A stretch of 12,423 nt of DNA from JBDSLU01 sp039916225 (GTDB lineage: Bacteria; Acidobacteriota; Vicinamibacteria; Vicinamibacterales; Vicinamibacteraceae). Position 1 is the first letter of the stretch, and every line of letters starts with the position of its first letter. Both the position numbers and the translations under genes were made by a program. The stretch is from the NCBI GenBank assembly GCA_039916225.1, contig JBDSLU010000355.1, forward strand, positions 1 to 12,423, in the 5' to 3' direction. Below the pieces are notes generated by a model. The model had not been told where the DNA came from, made no database searches, and saw nothing but the letters and a program-made list of their open reading frames with translations. Below are positions 6,415 to 12,423 of this stretch, one piece after another.

Positions 6415-6863
6415 CCGTCGTCATCGGCTTCGCCGCCGGCCTGCTGTTCGGAGCTGGCCTGGTGATCGCGCGGATGACCGACCCGGCCGTGATCCTCGCG
6501 TTCCTCGACGTCACCGGAGCGTGGAACCCCTCGCTGCTGGTGGTGATGGCCGGCGCGGCTTCGACGTTCGGTGCGATCTACTGGTGGACGCGCCGCCGCG
6601 GCACACCGCTCGGCGCCCCGGCGTTGCGCATCCCCGTCGAGCGTGCGCTCGACGCACGCTTGTTCGTGGGCACGACGCTGTTCGGAATCGGCTGGGGCCT
6701 CGTCGGCCTGTGCCCGGGTCCGGCGGTCACGGCGCTCGTCGGCGGCAACGGCAGCGGACGCGTGTTCGTCCTGGGAATGCTCGCGGGCATTGCTGGGGCG
6801 ACGCGGCTATTTGCGACGCGAACTGGAGCACAGCCGCCCCAAGAGTTCTCGAGCTGCGACTGA
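6411..6863 (+). CDS. YeeE/YedE-family sulfur-compound permease, C-terminal half (DUF6691-like), 150 aa
   Basis: The start is the GTG at 6411, overlapping the previous TGA by four bases, so the two products should be made in step. About four membrane helices lie at residues ~2-20, ~41-60, ~83-104 and ~116-133. Family hallmarks are GLVIARMTDPAVILAFLD (residues 16-33), the WNPSLLVVMAGA segment (38-49) and GLCPGPA (99-105), with C101 as the equivalent of a functional pore cysteine. This matches the half-size DUF6691 partner that normally sits directly downstream of a half-size YeeE gene. The two probably assemble into one transporter equivalent to a full-length YeeE. A polar tail with a terminal SSCD carries another cysteine of unknown importance. 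Confidence 0.85.
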   Translation: MTVVIGFAAGLLFGAGLVIARMTDPAVILAFLDVTGAWNPSLLVVMAGAASTFGAIYWWTRRRGTPLGAPALRIPVERALDARLFVGTTLFGIGWGLVGLCPGPAVTALVGGNGSGRVFVLGMLAGIAGATRLFATRTGAQPPQEFSSCD

Positions 6864-6950
6864 GGCGGACTCTGCCGGGCCGTCATCGAGCGGCAATCGA
6901 ACTCACGCCTCATTGTAGGTTCGCGGCATAGTAGACGATCCTCGACATCT

Positions 6951-6981
6951 GATGCGTGATGCGAGATGCTCAGGCGATGCG
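6951..6981. repeat. GATGCN heptad repeats over the antitoxin start
   Basis: GATGCG occurs at 6951-6956 and 6958-6963, and GATGCT at 6965-6970: three copies with a 7-base period. A fourth GATGCG at 6976-6981 includes the antitoxin ATG. Ribbon-helix-helix antitoxins often bind short repeated sites over their own promoter, so this could be an autoregulatory operator. It is equally possible that it is a chance simple repeat. Confidence 0.3.
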
Positions 6982-7207
6982 GACCACCCTGGATCTCGAT
7001 CCGGACGTGTTGCAGGCGGCCAAGGAAATAGCCGCAGTCCAGGGGACGACGGCGGGGAAAGTGATCTCCGACCTCGTGCGGAAGGCGCTTGAACCGGCCC
7101 CTGCGACCACGCAGATCCGCAATGGCGTTCCGCTGATGCCTCGCCGGCCTGCTGGGTCGCCGCCGGTGACGGTCAAGCTCGTCGAAGACCTGCTCGACGA
7201 GCCATGA
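6977..7207 (+). CDS. vapB: VapB-type antitoxin with ribbon-helix-helix N-terminus, 76 aa
   Basis: The N-terminus MRTTLDLDPDVLQAAKEIA followed by GTTAGKVISDLVRKAL is a typical ribbon-helix-helix fold: one beta strand that pairs across the dimer, then two helices. The C-terminal ~35 residues (LMPRRP...VTVKLVEDLLDEP) would bind and neutralise the toxin. An ATG at 6956 is in frame, but the one at 6977 starts exactly at the RHH strand and is preferred. The stop overlaps the toxin start by four bases (ATGA), the standard antitoxin-first arrangement. Expected role: repress its own promoter and block the PIN RNase. The symbol is by family; the exact VapB class is uncertain. Confidence 0.8.
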   Translation: MRTTLDLDPDVLQAAKEIAAVQGTTAGKVISDLVRKALEPAPATTQIRNGVPLMPRRPAGSPPVTVKLVEDLLDEP

Positions 7208-7656
7208 AGAAGGTCGCGCTGCTGGACGTGAACGTGCTGGTCGCACTCTTCCAGCCCGAGCACGTGCACCACGAACTCGCGCACGACTGGTTCGCCGAGA
7301 ACCGGCACGCAGGATGGGCGACCTGCCCTGTCACCGAAACCGGGCTGGTACGGTTGTTGGCGAACCCGAGGTTCCACGCCGGCGGTGTCGCCGTATCGGC
7401 CGTCGTCGAGCGACTGCGCCGGCTTCAGTCAGACCCGGCGCACGAGTGGTGGGAGGCGAGTATCTCGCTCACTGACCCGAATCTGTTCCAGTTGACCGCC
7501 ATCCGAGGACATCGCCAGGTGACCGACGTCTACCTCGCCGGTCTCGCTCACGCGCGCGATGGAAAGCTGGTGACGTTCGATCGCGCGGTACTGTGGAGTG
7601 CGGTCTCGGGCGCCAAGGCCACGCTGATCGAGGTCCTCTCCGAGTCTGCGGAATAA
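7204..7656 (+). CDS. vapC: VapC-type PIN-domain ribonuclease toxin, 150 aa
   Basis: This is a full-length PIN domain. The acidic metal-binding residues are present: D8 in LLDVNVLVAL, E45 in VTETGLVRLL, D108 in QVTDVYLAGLA and D126 in LVTFDRAV. HxxLAHDWF (residues ~22-30) and LANPRF (52-57) match the subgroup often annotated as 'TA system VapC family ribonuclease toxin'. The enzyme is expected to cut RNA with Mg2+; in studied VapCs the targets are tRNA or rRNA, and the target here is unknown. All catalytic acids being intact suggests an active toxin. Translation is coupled to the antitoxin. The stop lies 15 bases from the stop of the convergent phosphatidylcholine synthase gene. Confidence 0.88.
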   Translation: MKKVALLDVNVLVALFQPEHVHHELAHDWFAENRHAGWATCPVTETGLVRLLANPRFHAGGVAVSAVVERLRRLQSDPAHEWWEASISLTDPNLFQLTAIRGHRQVTDVYLAGLAHARDGKLVTFDRAVLWSAVSGAKATLIEVLSESAE

Positions 7657-7671
7657 CCTCGAGGCGTCGGA

Positions 7672-8364
7672 TCACGGGAGGCTGCGTCGTGCCGTCAACC
7701 ACAGCGACAACGCGACGTAGTAGGCCGGATAGAGCAGGGACGTCCACACCAGCCACGGCGGCGGATCGGGCAGCCGCCAGATCACCGCGACGAACGCGAC
7801 GGCCCACAGCGCCCCCAGCGTCACCGTCAGCGGCCGCAGGTAGACCGTCCGCGACGGGTAGACGTAGCGGATCGGCACGAAGACCAGCGCGGCCAGCGTG
7901 AGGAGGATGCCGGCCGCGACGACGGGTGGCGGGCGGAGCGCGATCAGGTAGACCGCGACGATATTCCAGTAGGAAGGGAACCCGGTGAAGAGGTGATCGC
8001 CGGTCTTGGCGTCGCGTCGGGCGAAGCCGAGGGCGCTGGCCACCAGCGTGGCGCCAATCACCCACGGCGCCGCGACCGGCGCCAGTAACCCGGCGCGCCA
8101 TACGAGTACGCCCGGCACCACCACGTAGGTGACGTAGTCGACGATGTCATCGAGGCGGGCGCCGTCGACGAGGGGCGCGGTGCGGGTGACGTCGGCGAGG
8201 CGCGCCAGGGCGCCATCGGTCGCGTCGATCAGCGTGGCCGCGACGAGCCACAGGAGCGACGCGCCGGGGTCACCCTCGATCGCGGCAACGAGCGCGAACC
8301 ATCCGCAGCCGACACCGCTCGCCGTATAGGCGTGGACGAAGTAGCCGCCGATGGCGCGCGTCAC
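7672..8364 (-). CDS. pcs: Phosphatidylcholine synthase (CDP-alcohol phosphatidyltransferase family), 230 aa
   Basis: Expected reaction: CDP-diacylglycerol plus choline gives phosphatidylcholine and CMP, in the inner membrane. The CDP-alcohol phosphotransferase motif is present as D47-x2-D50-G51-x2-A54-R55-x12-G68-x3-D72-x3-D76. The 12-residue gap between AR and G, rather than the usual eight, is typical of bacterial Pcs. Further Pcs hallmarks are VHAYTASG (10-17), AKTGDHLFTGFPSYWNIVA (119-137) and VPIRYVYPSR (163-172). Some six to eight hydrophobic helices cover the protein. The start is a GTG at 8364 with no good Shine-Dalgarno; it lies one base past the stop of the preceding small gene, so translation probably depends on coupling. 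Length matches the family (~230-250 aa). Confidence 0.88.
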   Translation of the reverse strand: MTRAIGGYFVHAYTASGVGCGWFALVAAIEGDPGASLLWLVAATLIDATDGALARLADVTRTAPLVDGARLDDIVDYVTYVVVPGVLVWRAGLLAPVAAPWVIGATLVASALGFARRDAKTGDHLFTGFPSYWNIVAVYLIALRPPPVVAAGILLTLAALVFVPIRYVYPSRTVYLRPLTVTLGALWAVAFVAVIWRLPDPPPWLVWTSLLYPAYYVALSLWLTARRSLP

Positions 8365-8365
8365 G

Positions 8366-8614
8366 TCACATGCTGGCGAGCTTCTTGTCGATTTCCGCCA
8401 GCGCCAGGACGATCTGTTCCTTGCGAATCGGGTGGGCGGTCAGCTCGTGCTGACGCTCCATGTCGGCGCGAGCCAGCTTCAGGCTCTCGATCGCGCGGTG
8501 CTTCTCGGGGTCTTCCACCTTCGGACCGCGCCGCTTGCGATCGTGCTCGCGGGCATCCATCTGCTCCTGCAACCGGGCCTCGGCGTCGACGAGTCCCTCA
8601 CCAGCATCACTCAT
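8366..8614 (-). CDS. Small charged helical protein, 82 aa, unknown function
   Basis: The protein is very hydrophilic (many Glu, Asp, Arg and Lys) with no signal peptide or membrane span. Residues ~8-28 (AEARLQEQMDAREHDRKRR) and ~38-80 (HRAIESLKLARADMERQ...IRKEQIVLALAEIDKKLA) have heptad-like hydrophobic spacing and are probably two amphipathic helices, perhaps a coiled coil. A short Pro/Gly break (GPKVEDP) separates them. GGAG lies 11 bases and GGA six bases upstream of the ATG. I do not recognise the family. Its stop is one base before the phosphatidylcholine synthase GTG, so the two are very likely co-translated. A link to lipid synthesis is only inferred from position. Confidence 0.7.
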   Translation of the reverse strand: MSDAGEGLVDAEARLQEQMDAREHDRKRRGPKVEDPEKHRAIESLKLARADMERQHELTAHPIRKEQIVLALAEIDKKLASM

Positions 8615-8898
8615 ACAGTTCCAGTCTCCGCTTTCTCGCCGAAAGCGCCCGCAAGCGTCACGCGGGCACCGATTCGGTCAACGTAACCCCGTAGTGTAGC
8701 GGAAAACTGGCCCGGCAGGACAGGGCTCCGCCGGCAGGTGTCCGCGGCGGGACCTGTCGGCGAGGCCTCGCCCGCCGAGCCGGCCCGTGGAGGCTGTACG
8801 GACGAGTCGGGCGGTGTGCCAGGCGCGGTCCGCAGGCTGGCCGCCGGCCACGCGACGCGATGACGCGACGAGTCTCCGAACGTGTCGGGTGCGGGATC
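8615..8898. other. 284-base gap without a convincing gene; GC-rich inverted repeats
   Basis: Between two minus-strand genes this stretch holds a perfect 14-bp palindrome GGCGAGGCCTCGCC (8759-8772). It also has an imperfect hairpin (CAGGT...ACCTG, about 8735-8756) and a direct repeat CCGGCAGG (8712-8719 and 8731-8738). None is followed by a T-run on the minus strand. The open frames here are Arg/Pro-rich and look like chance. The promoter of the small helical protein/pcs pair probably lies here, but I cannot place it. Confidence 0.5.
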
Positions 8899-9864
8899 TC
8901 AGAACGCATCGGCCGCGAGGTACGCGTCGATCAGAGCCTTCTCGCCGTCGACGCCCGGGATCGAGTTGCCGTGCTCCATGCCGAACACGAAGTCGCGCTT
9001 CTCGGCCTGCATGCGGCCGTGAATGTGCTTGAACACGTTCTTGTAGTTGACCTCGCCGGTCCCCGGTTCCTTGCGGCCCGGGTTGTCGCCGATCTGGAAG
9101 TAGCCGATCTCCTTCCAGGCCAGGTCGATGTGCGGGATCATCGACCCTTCGTTCTTGGTCATGTGGTACATGTCGAACAGGATCTTGCAGCCCGGGCTGT
9201 TGACGGCCCGGCAGATCATGTAGGTCTGCGCCGAGAACCGCAGGAACAGGTCCGGCGTATCGGACAGCGGCTCCAGCACCATCGTCATGTTGGCCTTGGC
9301 GAGGACGTCGGCGCCGCCGCGGAGCGTGTCGATGACGTGAGCGGTCTGCGTCTCGAGCGGCAGCTTGCGATCGAAGTTGCCCGGCACGACGGTCATCCAC
9401 TTGGCGTTGACCCGCTTGCCGACCTCGACCGCCGTCTCGCACTGTTTGACGAAGGTCGCGGCGTCATCGGGCTTACCGCTGGTGAACCCGGAATTGCCGT
9501 TGCCGCCGGTCAGGACCACGAAGACGCCCATCGTGATCCCGAGCTTGGCCATCAGGTCGCCCATCTGCTGCTGCAGTTCGACCGGGCGCCCCATCATCCC
9601 GTTGTCTTCGAAGGCGGTGAAGCCCTGATCGGCCATGAAGCGGAGCTGATCGAGCGGATCCTTCCCCGCCGCGTTGGCGAACATGCCGATGTGAGGCGCG
9701 TACTTCAGCTTGAACGCGTTCTTCTTGCTCCACGCCGGCCGGGCCGGAGGCGGGCCCGCAGGGGCCGGTGCTGGCGCGGGCGGCGTCTGGCCCGCGAACA
9801 CGGATTGCGTGGCGCCGACGGCGAGTGCACCCGCCGCCGCTCCGAGGAAGCGTCGTCTGTCCAT
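8899..9864 (-). CDS. Tat-exported xylose-isomerase-like TIM-barrel protein (hydroxypyruvate isomerase-like), 321 aa
   Basis: The N-terminus MDRRRFLGAAAGALAVGA is a twin-arginine signal, followed by a Pro/Ala-rich linker to about residue 45. The remainder is a sugar-phosphate isomerase/epimerase-type TIM barrel. Probable metal and substrate residues are E198 (VLEPL), D231 and H234 (LFDMYHM), Q257 (FQIGDNPGRKEPGTGEVNY) and E297 (GMEHG), the order seen in hydroxypyruvate isomerase (Hyi). Hyi itself is cytoplasmic, so Tat export to the periplasm suggests a different sugar or keto-acid substrate. Many such Tat-exported barrels of unknown substrate occur in Acidobacteriota and Planctomycetes. The frame is open to 9984, but the upstream residues are Arg/Pro-rich. 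ATGs at 9876 and 9873 are also possible; I chose 9864 because it begins at the twin-arginine motif. Confidence 0.82.
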   Translation of the reverse strand: MDRRRFLGAAAGALAVGATQSVFAGQTPPAPAPAPAGPPPARPAWSKKNAFKLKYAPHIGMFANAAGKDPLDQLRFMADQGFTAFEDNGMMGRPVELQQQMGDLMAKLGITMGVFVVLTGGNGNSGFTSGKPDDAATFVKQCETAVEVGKRVNAKWMTVVPGNFDRKLPLETQTAHVIDTLRGGADVLAKANMTMVLEPLSDTPDLFLRFSAQTYMICRAVNSPGCKILFDMYHMTKNEGSMIPHIDLAWKEIGYFQIGDNPGRKEPGTGEVNYKNVFKHIHGRMQAEKRDFVFGMEHGNSIPGVDGEKALIDAYLAADAF

Positions 9865-9974
9865 GCCGCGCATCATCTTACGCGGCCGCGCCCGGAGCAA
9901 GGCGGATCGCGCGCAGGGGCGAAGCGGCCGGCGCGTTCGATCTTCGAACTTTACCGGGGCGGCGCCGGCTGAGC

Positions 9975-10017
9975 CCGTCGTCACCGCCGACGACGAGCGC
10001 CGCCATCGTGACGACGG
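9975..10017. other. 10-bp perfect inverted repeat downstream of the hydrolase gene
   Basis: CCGTCGTCAC (9975-9984) is the exact reverse complement of GTGACGACGG (10008-10017), with 23 bases between. It lies 16 bases past the stop of the minus-strand hydrolase and upstream of the isomerase-like gene. There is no T-run, so it is either a non-canonical terminator or transcript-end structure, or a binding site for the next gene's promoter. The role is not decidable here. Confidence 0.3.
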
Positions 10018-10032
10018 CGCGCGCGGCGATGT

Positions 10033-10977
10033 TCAGACGCGACGCATCCACGCGGCGATGTGATCGATCCATTGGCCAGACTCTTCGAGGATTCCGAACA
10101 GACGGATGAAGCCGTGGTGCAGACCGGCCGCCCGCTCGAACGTCACGTCGACGCCATCCTCGCGGAGGCGATCGACGTAGCGCTCGCCTTCGTCGCGAAG
10201 CACGTCGTATTCCGCGGTGACGACGAAGGTCGGCGGTAGCCGGGTCAGCGTCGGCATCCGGAGCGGGCAGACGCGCGTGTCGGTGGCGTCGGCCGGATCG
10301 GCGATGTAGTGGCGCATGAACCAGCGCATGCCGTCGCGGGTCAGGCCATGACCTTCGGCAAACGCCGCGTAGGACTCGGCACCGGCGTCGACGTGGTCGG
10401 TGATCGGATAGACCAGAATCTGTCCGCGTAGTGACGGCCCCGACAGGTCGCGCAGTGCCAAGGCGGTCACCGTCGCCAGCGTCCCGCCGGCGCTGTCGCC
10501 CATCACGAACAGCCGGTGGCGATCCGCGCCGAGCTCGTCAGCCTGCGTCAGGAACCAGCGTGCCGCGGTGAGCGAGTCGTCCGCCGCCGCCGGAAACGGA
10601 TGCTCGGGCGCCAGCCGGTAGTCGACGGCGCAGACGATCGCCCCGGCCCGCACCGCGATCTGCCGGCACAGCGGATCGTGTGTCTCGAGGTCGCCGATGA
10701 CGAAGCCGCCGCCGTGGAAATAGACGATGCCCGCGAAGGGCCCCGGCCCGGGCGGCGTGTAGATCCGGACGGGCACCGCACTGGTCGGCACGGCACCCGT
10801 CGGCCCCGGCACGCGGCGATCCTCGACCCGGGCCACCTCCGCGATCGGCCCGGACACGGCGGGCACCTGGGCCCGCAGGTCGGCCCGCGCCCGCTCCGGC
10901 GTCAGCGTGTGCATCGGCGGTGCACCCGACAGGCGTTGCACGGTGAGCAGAGCTTGGACCTTGGGATGGAGCGGCAT
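10033..10977 (-). CDS. Alpha/beta hydrolase, hormone-sensitive-lipase family (family IV) esterase, 314 aa
   Basis: The family IV signature is complete: HGGG oxyanion-hole motif at residues 88-91 (FHGGGFVIGD), nucleophile S162 in GDSAGG (160-165), acid D258 in AEYDVLRDEG and base H288 in HHGF. Other family marks are DYRLAPEHPFPAA (119-131) and PITDH (191-195). The cap region at the N-terminus (MPLHPKVQALL...) is normal, and 314 residues is the usual length. There is no signal peptide, so the protein is cytoplasmic. Enzymes of this family hydrolyse short-chain acyl esters; the true substrate is unknown. The frame is open to 11517, but that part antisenses the DinB gene. The ATG at 10977 is preceded by GGGGA and leaves a 66-base divergent gap. 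Confidence 0.9.
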   Translation of the reverse strand: MPLHPKVQALLTVQRLSGAPPMHTLTPERARADLRAQVPAVSGPIAEVARVEDRRVPGPTGAVPTSAVPVRIYTPPGPGPFAGIVYFHGGGFVIGDLETHDPLCRQIAVRAGAIVCAVDYRLAPEHPFPAAADDSLTAARWFLTQADELGADRHRLFVMGDSAGGTLATVTALALRDLSGPSLRGQILVYPITDHVDAGAESYAAFAEGHGLTRDGMRWFMRHYIADPADATDTRVCPLRMPTLTRLPPTFVVTAEYDVLRDEGERYVDRLREDGVDVTFERAAGLHHGFIRLFGILEESGQWIDHIAAWMRRV

Positions 10978-11003
10978 ACGATCCCCACATACTACCGGCT
11001 GGC

Positions 11004-11022
11004 GTGCCGTGTTTCCTGGCAC
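11004..11022. promoter_or_regulatory. Inverted repeat between the divergent hydrolase and DinB-fold genes
   Basis: GTGCC (11004-11008) and GGCAC (11018-11022) form a short inverted repeat with a nine-base spacer. They lie in the 66-base gap that must hold both divergent promoters and the DinB ribosome binding site. Short perfect arms in a divergent promoter are a plausible operator, but five-base arms can arise by chance. Confidence 0.2.
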
Positions 11023-11032
11023 CCACCGCCGC

Positions 11033-11038
11033 AAGGAG
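11033..11038 (+). promoter_or_regulatory. Ribosome binding site of the DinB-fold gene
   Basis: AAGGAG ends five bases before the GTG at 11044. No ATG is near, so this Shine-Dalgarno decides for the GTG start and against the far longer open frame, which reaches back to 10516 across the hydrolase gene. Confidence 0.75.
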
Positions 11039-11043
11039 CACCC

Positions 11044-11568
11044 GTGGTCGTCCAACACCTGGAGCGCACGCGCGACGCCTTCGTCGCTGCCACGCAACCA
11101 CTCACTGACGCGCAGTTCCGATTCACCCCGGCGGCCGACGGCTGGTCGATCGGCCAGATCGTGGAGCACGTCGCCCTGGCCGAGCTGCGCATCCTCGACG
11201 TCATCGACAAGCTGCCACAGGCGCCGGCGCCGAGCGCCGACAAAACACGTGGTGCCGCCCGCTTCGCGCGGCTCGAGGGTGGCTTGCCGAGCCGCCAGCA
11301 GCGCCGCATCGTCGCCCCCGAGTCGCTGGTGCCCAAGGGGACATGGGACAGCCCCGCTACCTCGCTGGCCGCCTTCGTCGACGCGCGCGGCCGGACCATC
11401 GCTGCGGCTGCCGCCATCGAGGCGGACGCGCTCGAGCACGTCCTTCCGCACCGCTTCTTCGGCGAGTTCGACCTCGAGGAGTGGGCCTACTTCATGGCGC
11501 TGCACAGCGCCCGACACACCGCGCAGGTGGAGGAGATCAAGGCCGCGCCCGGCTTTCCGCCAGCGTGA
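11044..11568 (+). CDS. DinB/YfiT-fold metal-binding protein, 174 aa
   Basis: The fold is a four-helix bundle with three histidines that bind one metal ion: H42 (IGQIVEHVALAE), H154 and H158 (MALHSARHTAQVEEI). The opening helix reads HLERTRDAFVAATQPLTDAQ, and FTPAADGWSIGQIVEH is the typical first motif of the DinB_2 family. Some members are thiol-S-transferases or bacillithiol-dependent enzymes; many are uncharacterised. The protein is cytoplasmic with no signal peptide. It is divergent from the alpha/beta hydrolase and convergent with the tetratricopeptide-like gene, 22 bases from that gene's stop. The central stretch (residues ~58-95, Pro/Ala/Arg-rich) replaces the short loops of many relatives. 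Enzyme activity is not predictable here. Confidence 0.85.
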   Translation: MVVQHLERTRDAFVAATQPLTDAQFRFTPAADGWSIGQIVEHVALAELRILDVIDKLPQAPAPSADKTRGAARFARLEGGLPSRQQRRIVAPESLVPKGTWDSPATSLAAFVDARGRTIAAAAAIEADALEHVLPHRFFGEFDLEEWAYFMALHSARHTAQVEEIKAAPGFPPA

Positions 11569-11590
11569 CGGTCGCGCGGCGGACGATCGA

Positions 11591-12423
11591 TCAGCGGGCC
11601 GGCGCCAGGGCCCGCTGCGCCTCGAGACGGATCGTGTCGTCGGCGTCCGCCGTCGCGCGCAGATCGAGGATGCGGCGCCAGGCGTCCGTCGCGGCGGCGG
11701 CGTCCTGGACGCGGACCGCGGTGCGGGCGAGCACGACGTAGGGGCTGATGCGCTGCGGTTGCGCGTCGAGCACCGCGCGGGCGTCGCGCCGCGCGTCGTC
11801 GTAGCGATAGGTGCGCAGCCACAGCTCGGCGCCCAGCTCCCGCGCCGACACCAGCGGCAGTGCCGACGGATCGGCGTCGGCCAGCGCCCGCTCGAGATCG
11901 ATGGCGTGGACGAGACGCAGCGCCAGTTCCGGATGCTCGTCCTGGCTGGCAGCGATGGCCGCTTCGATCAACGTCCGCGCCCACTCCAGCTCGGATGGGC
12001 GCGCGTCGGCCCCGCCCGACGCCGCCAGCGTGTCGAGTCGGGCCGCCGCCTGACGGGCGCGCTCGACCAGCGCCGGGTCCGGCCCCGGCCACGCCCGCAG
12101 CCCGGCGTCGAGGCCGGCGACGAAGATCACGGGCCAGGTTCCCGCGGTCCGTTCGTCGATCGGGAGCGCCGCGCGATCGGCGAGCCCGCGGCCGTCGATC
12201 CGCCGATCGCCGATCACGACGCGCGCGAAGACCCGGGCCGCGGCAGCCGCCGGCGCACCGCCGCTCGCGGCGCCCGTCGACAGGACGCGGTGCGCCAACG
12301 CGTAGGCCTCGCCGCGGCGGCCCAGTTGCAGCAGGGCGTCGACCTGCCCGTGCAGCGCCTCCACCGCACGCGGGTCCTCCGGCGCGGCGGCCCGGGCCCG
12401 CTCCGCCGCCGTGACCGCGAACG
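11591..12423 (-). CDS. Tetratricopeptide-like repeat protein, C-terminal part (runs off window)
   Basis: A GTG at 12364 can serve as a start, but the frame continues open to the edge with TPR-like residues (AAERARAAAPEDPRAVEAL), so the true start lies beyond 12423. Helical repeat units can be seen at HGQVDALLQLGRRGEAYALAH, at the segment around ELGAELWLRTYRYDDARRDA and VLDAQPQRISPYVVLARTA, and at RVQDAAAATDAWRRILDL. These have the small/large residue alternation and the P-x-x-x-x-x-VLA phase of TPRs; the middle part (residues ~60-150 from the GTG) is Ala-rich and less regular. No signal, membrane span or catalytic motif is visible in the part present. TPR units normally mediate protein-protein contacts; the partner is unknown. 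Confidence 0.7.
   Translation of the reverse strand, partial: FAVTAAERARAAAPEDPRAVEALHGQVDALLQLGRRGEAYALAHRVLSTGAASGGAPAAAAARVFARVVIGDRRIDGRGLADRAALPIDERTAGTWPVIFVAGLDAGLRAWPGPDPALVERARQAAARLDTLAASGGADARPSELEWARTLIEAAIAASQDEHPELALRLVHAIDLERALADADPSALPLVSARELGAELWLRTYRYDDARRDARAVLDAQPQRISPYVVLARTAVRVQDAAAATDAWRRILDLRATADADDTIRLEAQRALAPAR

Noticed and set aside
8658..8909. An 83-codon minus-strand open frame in the gap before the isomerase-like gene
   Set aside because: It is Arg/Pro-rich with no recognisable structure and overlaps the end of the isomerase-like gene. It looks like chance in GC-rich DNA.
9865..9984. N-terminal extension of the isomerase-like protein to 361 residues
   Set aside because: It would bury the twin-arginine signal 40 residues inside the protein, and its composition is Arg/Pro-rich shadow-like.
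10978..11517. N-terminal extension of the alpha/beta hydrolase to 494 residues
   Set aside because: The extension is antisense to the DinB-fold gene and has no family match. The ATG at 10977 gives the normal family length.

Overview
This is a GC-rich stretch of bacterial chromosome with tightly packed genes, short intergenic gaps and many 1-4 base stop/start overlaps. The gene content (Cys-Gly-Gly-Gly lipoproteins with Ig and carboxypeptidase-regulatory-like domains, a Tat-exported sugar isomerase-like protein, a large surface protein ending in ~106-residue 'AEG...ANP...ERAMY' repeats, split YeeE/YedE transporters, a bacterial phosphatidylcholine synthase) would fit a soil Acidobacteriota of the Vicinamibacteria type. 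That is inference from gene style; there is no rRNA or other marker gene. I see no rRNA, tRNA, CRISPR array, insertion sequence, integrase or phage gene.

Layout. Bases 1-71 hold the last codons of a plus-strand gene. Bases 68-1804 are a minus-strand group read right to left: a modular lipoprotein, a second lipoprotein, and a small zinc-ribbon protein translationally coupled to it by a GTGA overlap. Next on the minus strand are a small multi-membrane-span protein (1876-2196) and a 1,123-residue exported calcium-binding (RTX-type) repeat protein (2394-5765), which has a strong Shine-Dalgarno and a clear intrinsic terminator. A 241-base divergent regulatory region (5766-6006) with an 11-base-period direct repeat separates it from two plus-strand half-size YeeE/YedE sulfur-compound permease genes joined by a GTGA overlap (6007-6863). 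A VapBC-type toxin-antitoxin pair follows (6977-7656).

Bases 7672-9864 are minus strand: a Tat-exported xylose-isomerase-like TIM-barrel protein, a small charged helical protein, and a phosphatidylcholine synthase starting one base after the small gene's stop. Bases 10033-11568 carry a divergent pair: a hormone-sensitive-lipase family hydrolase (minus) and a DinB-fold metal-binding protein (plus). A tetratricopeptide-like gene on the minus strand runs off the right edge.

Most of the window looks like ordinary chromosome. No multi-gene system here is clearly new. The best leads are the mosaic RTX surface protein with its divergent promoter region, the lipoprotein/zinc-ribbon coupled pair, and the phosphatidylcholine synthase paired with an unrecognised small protein.
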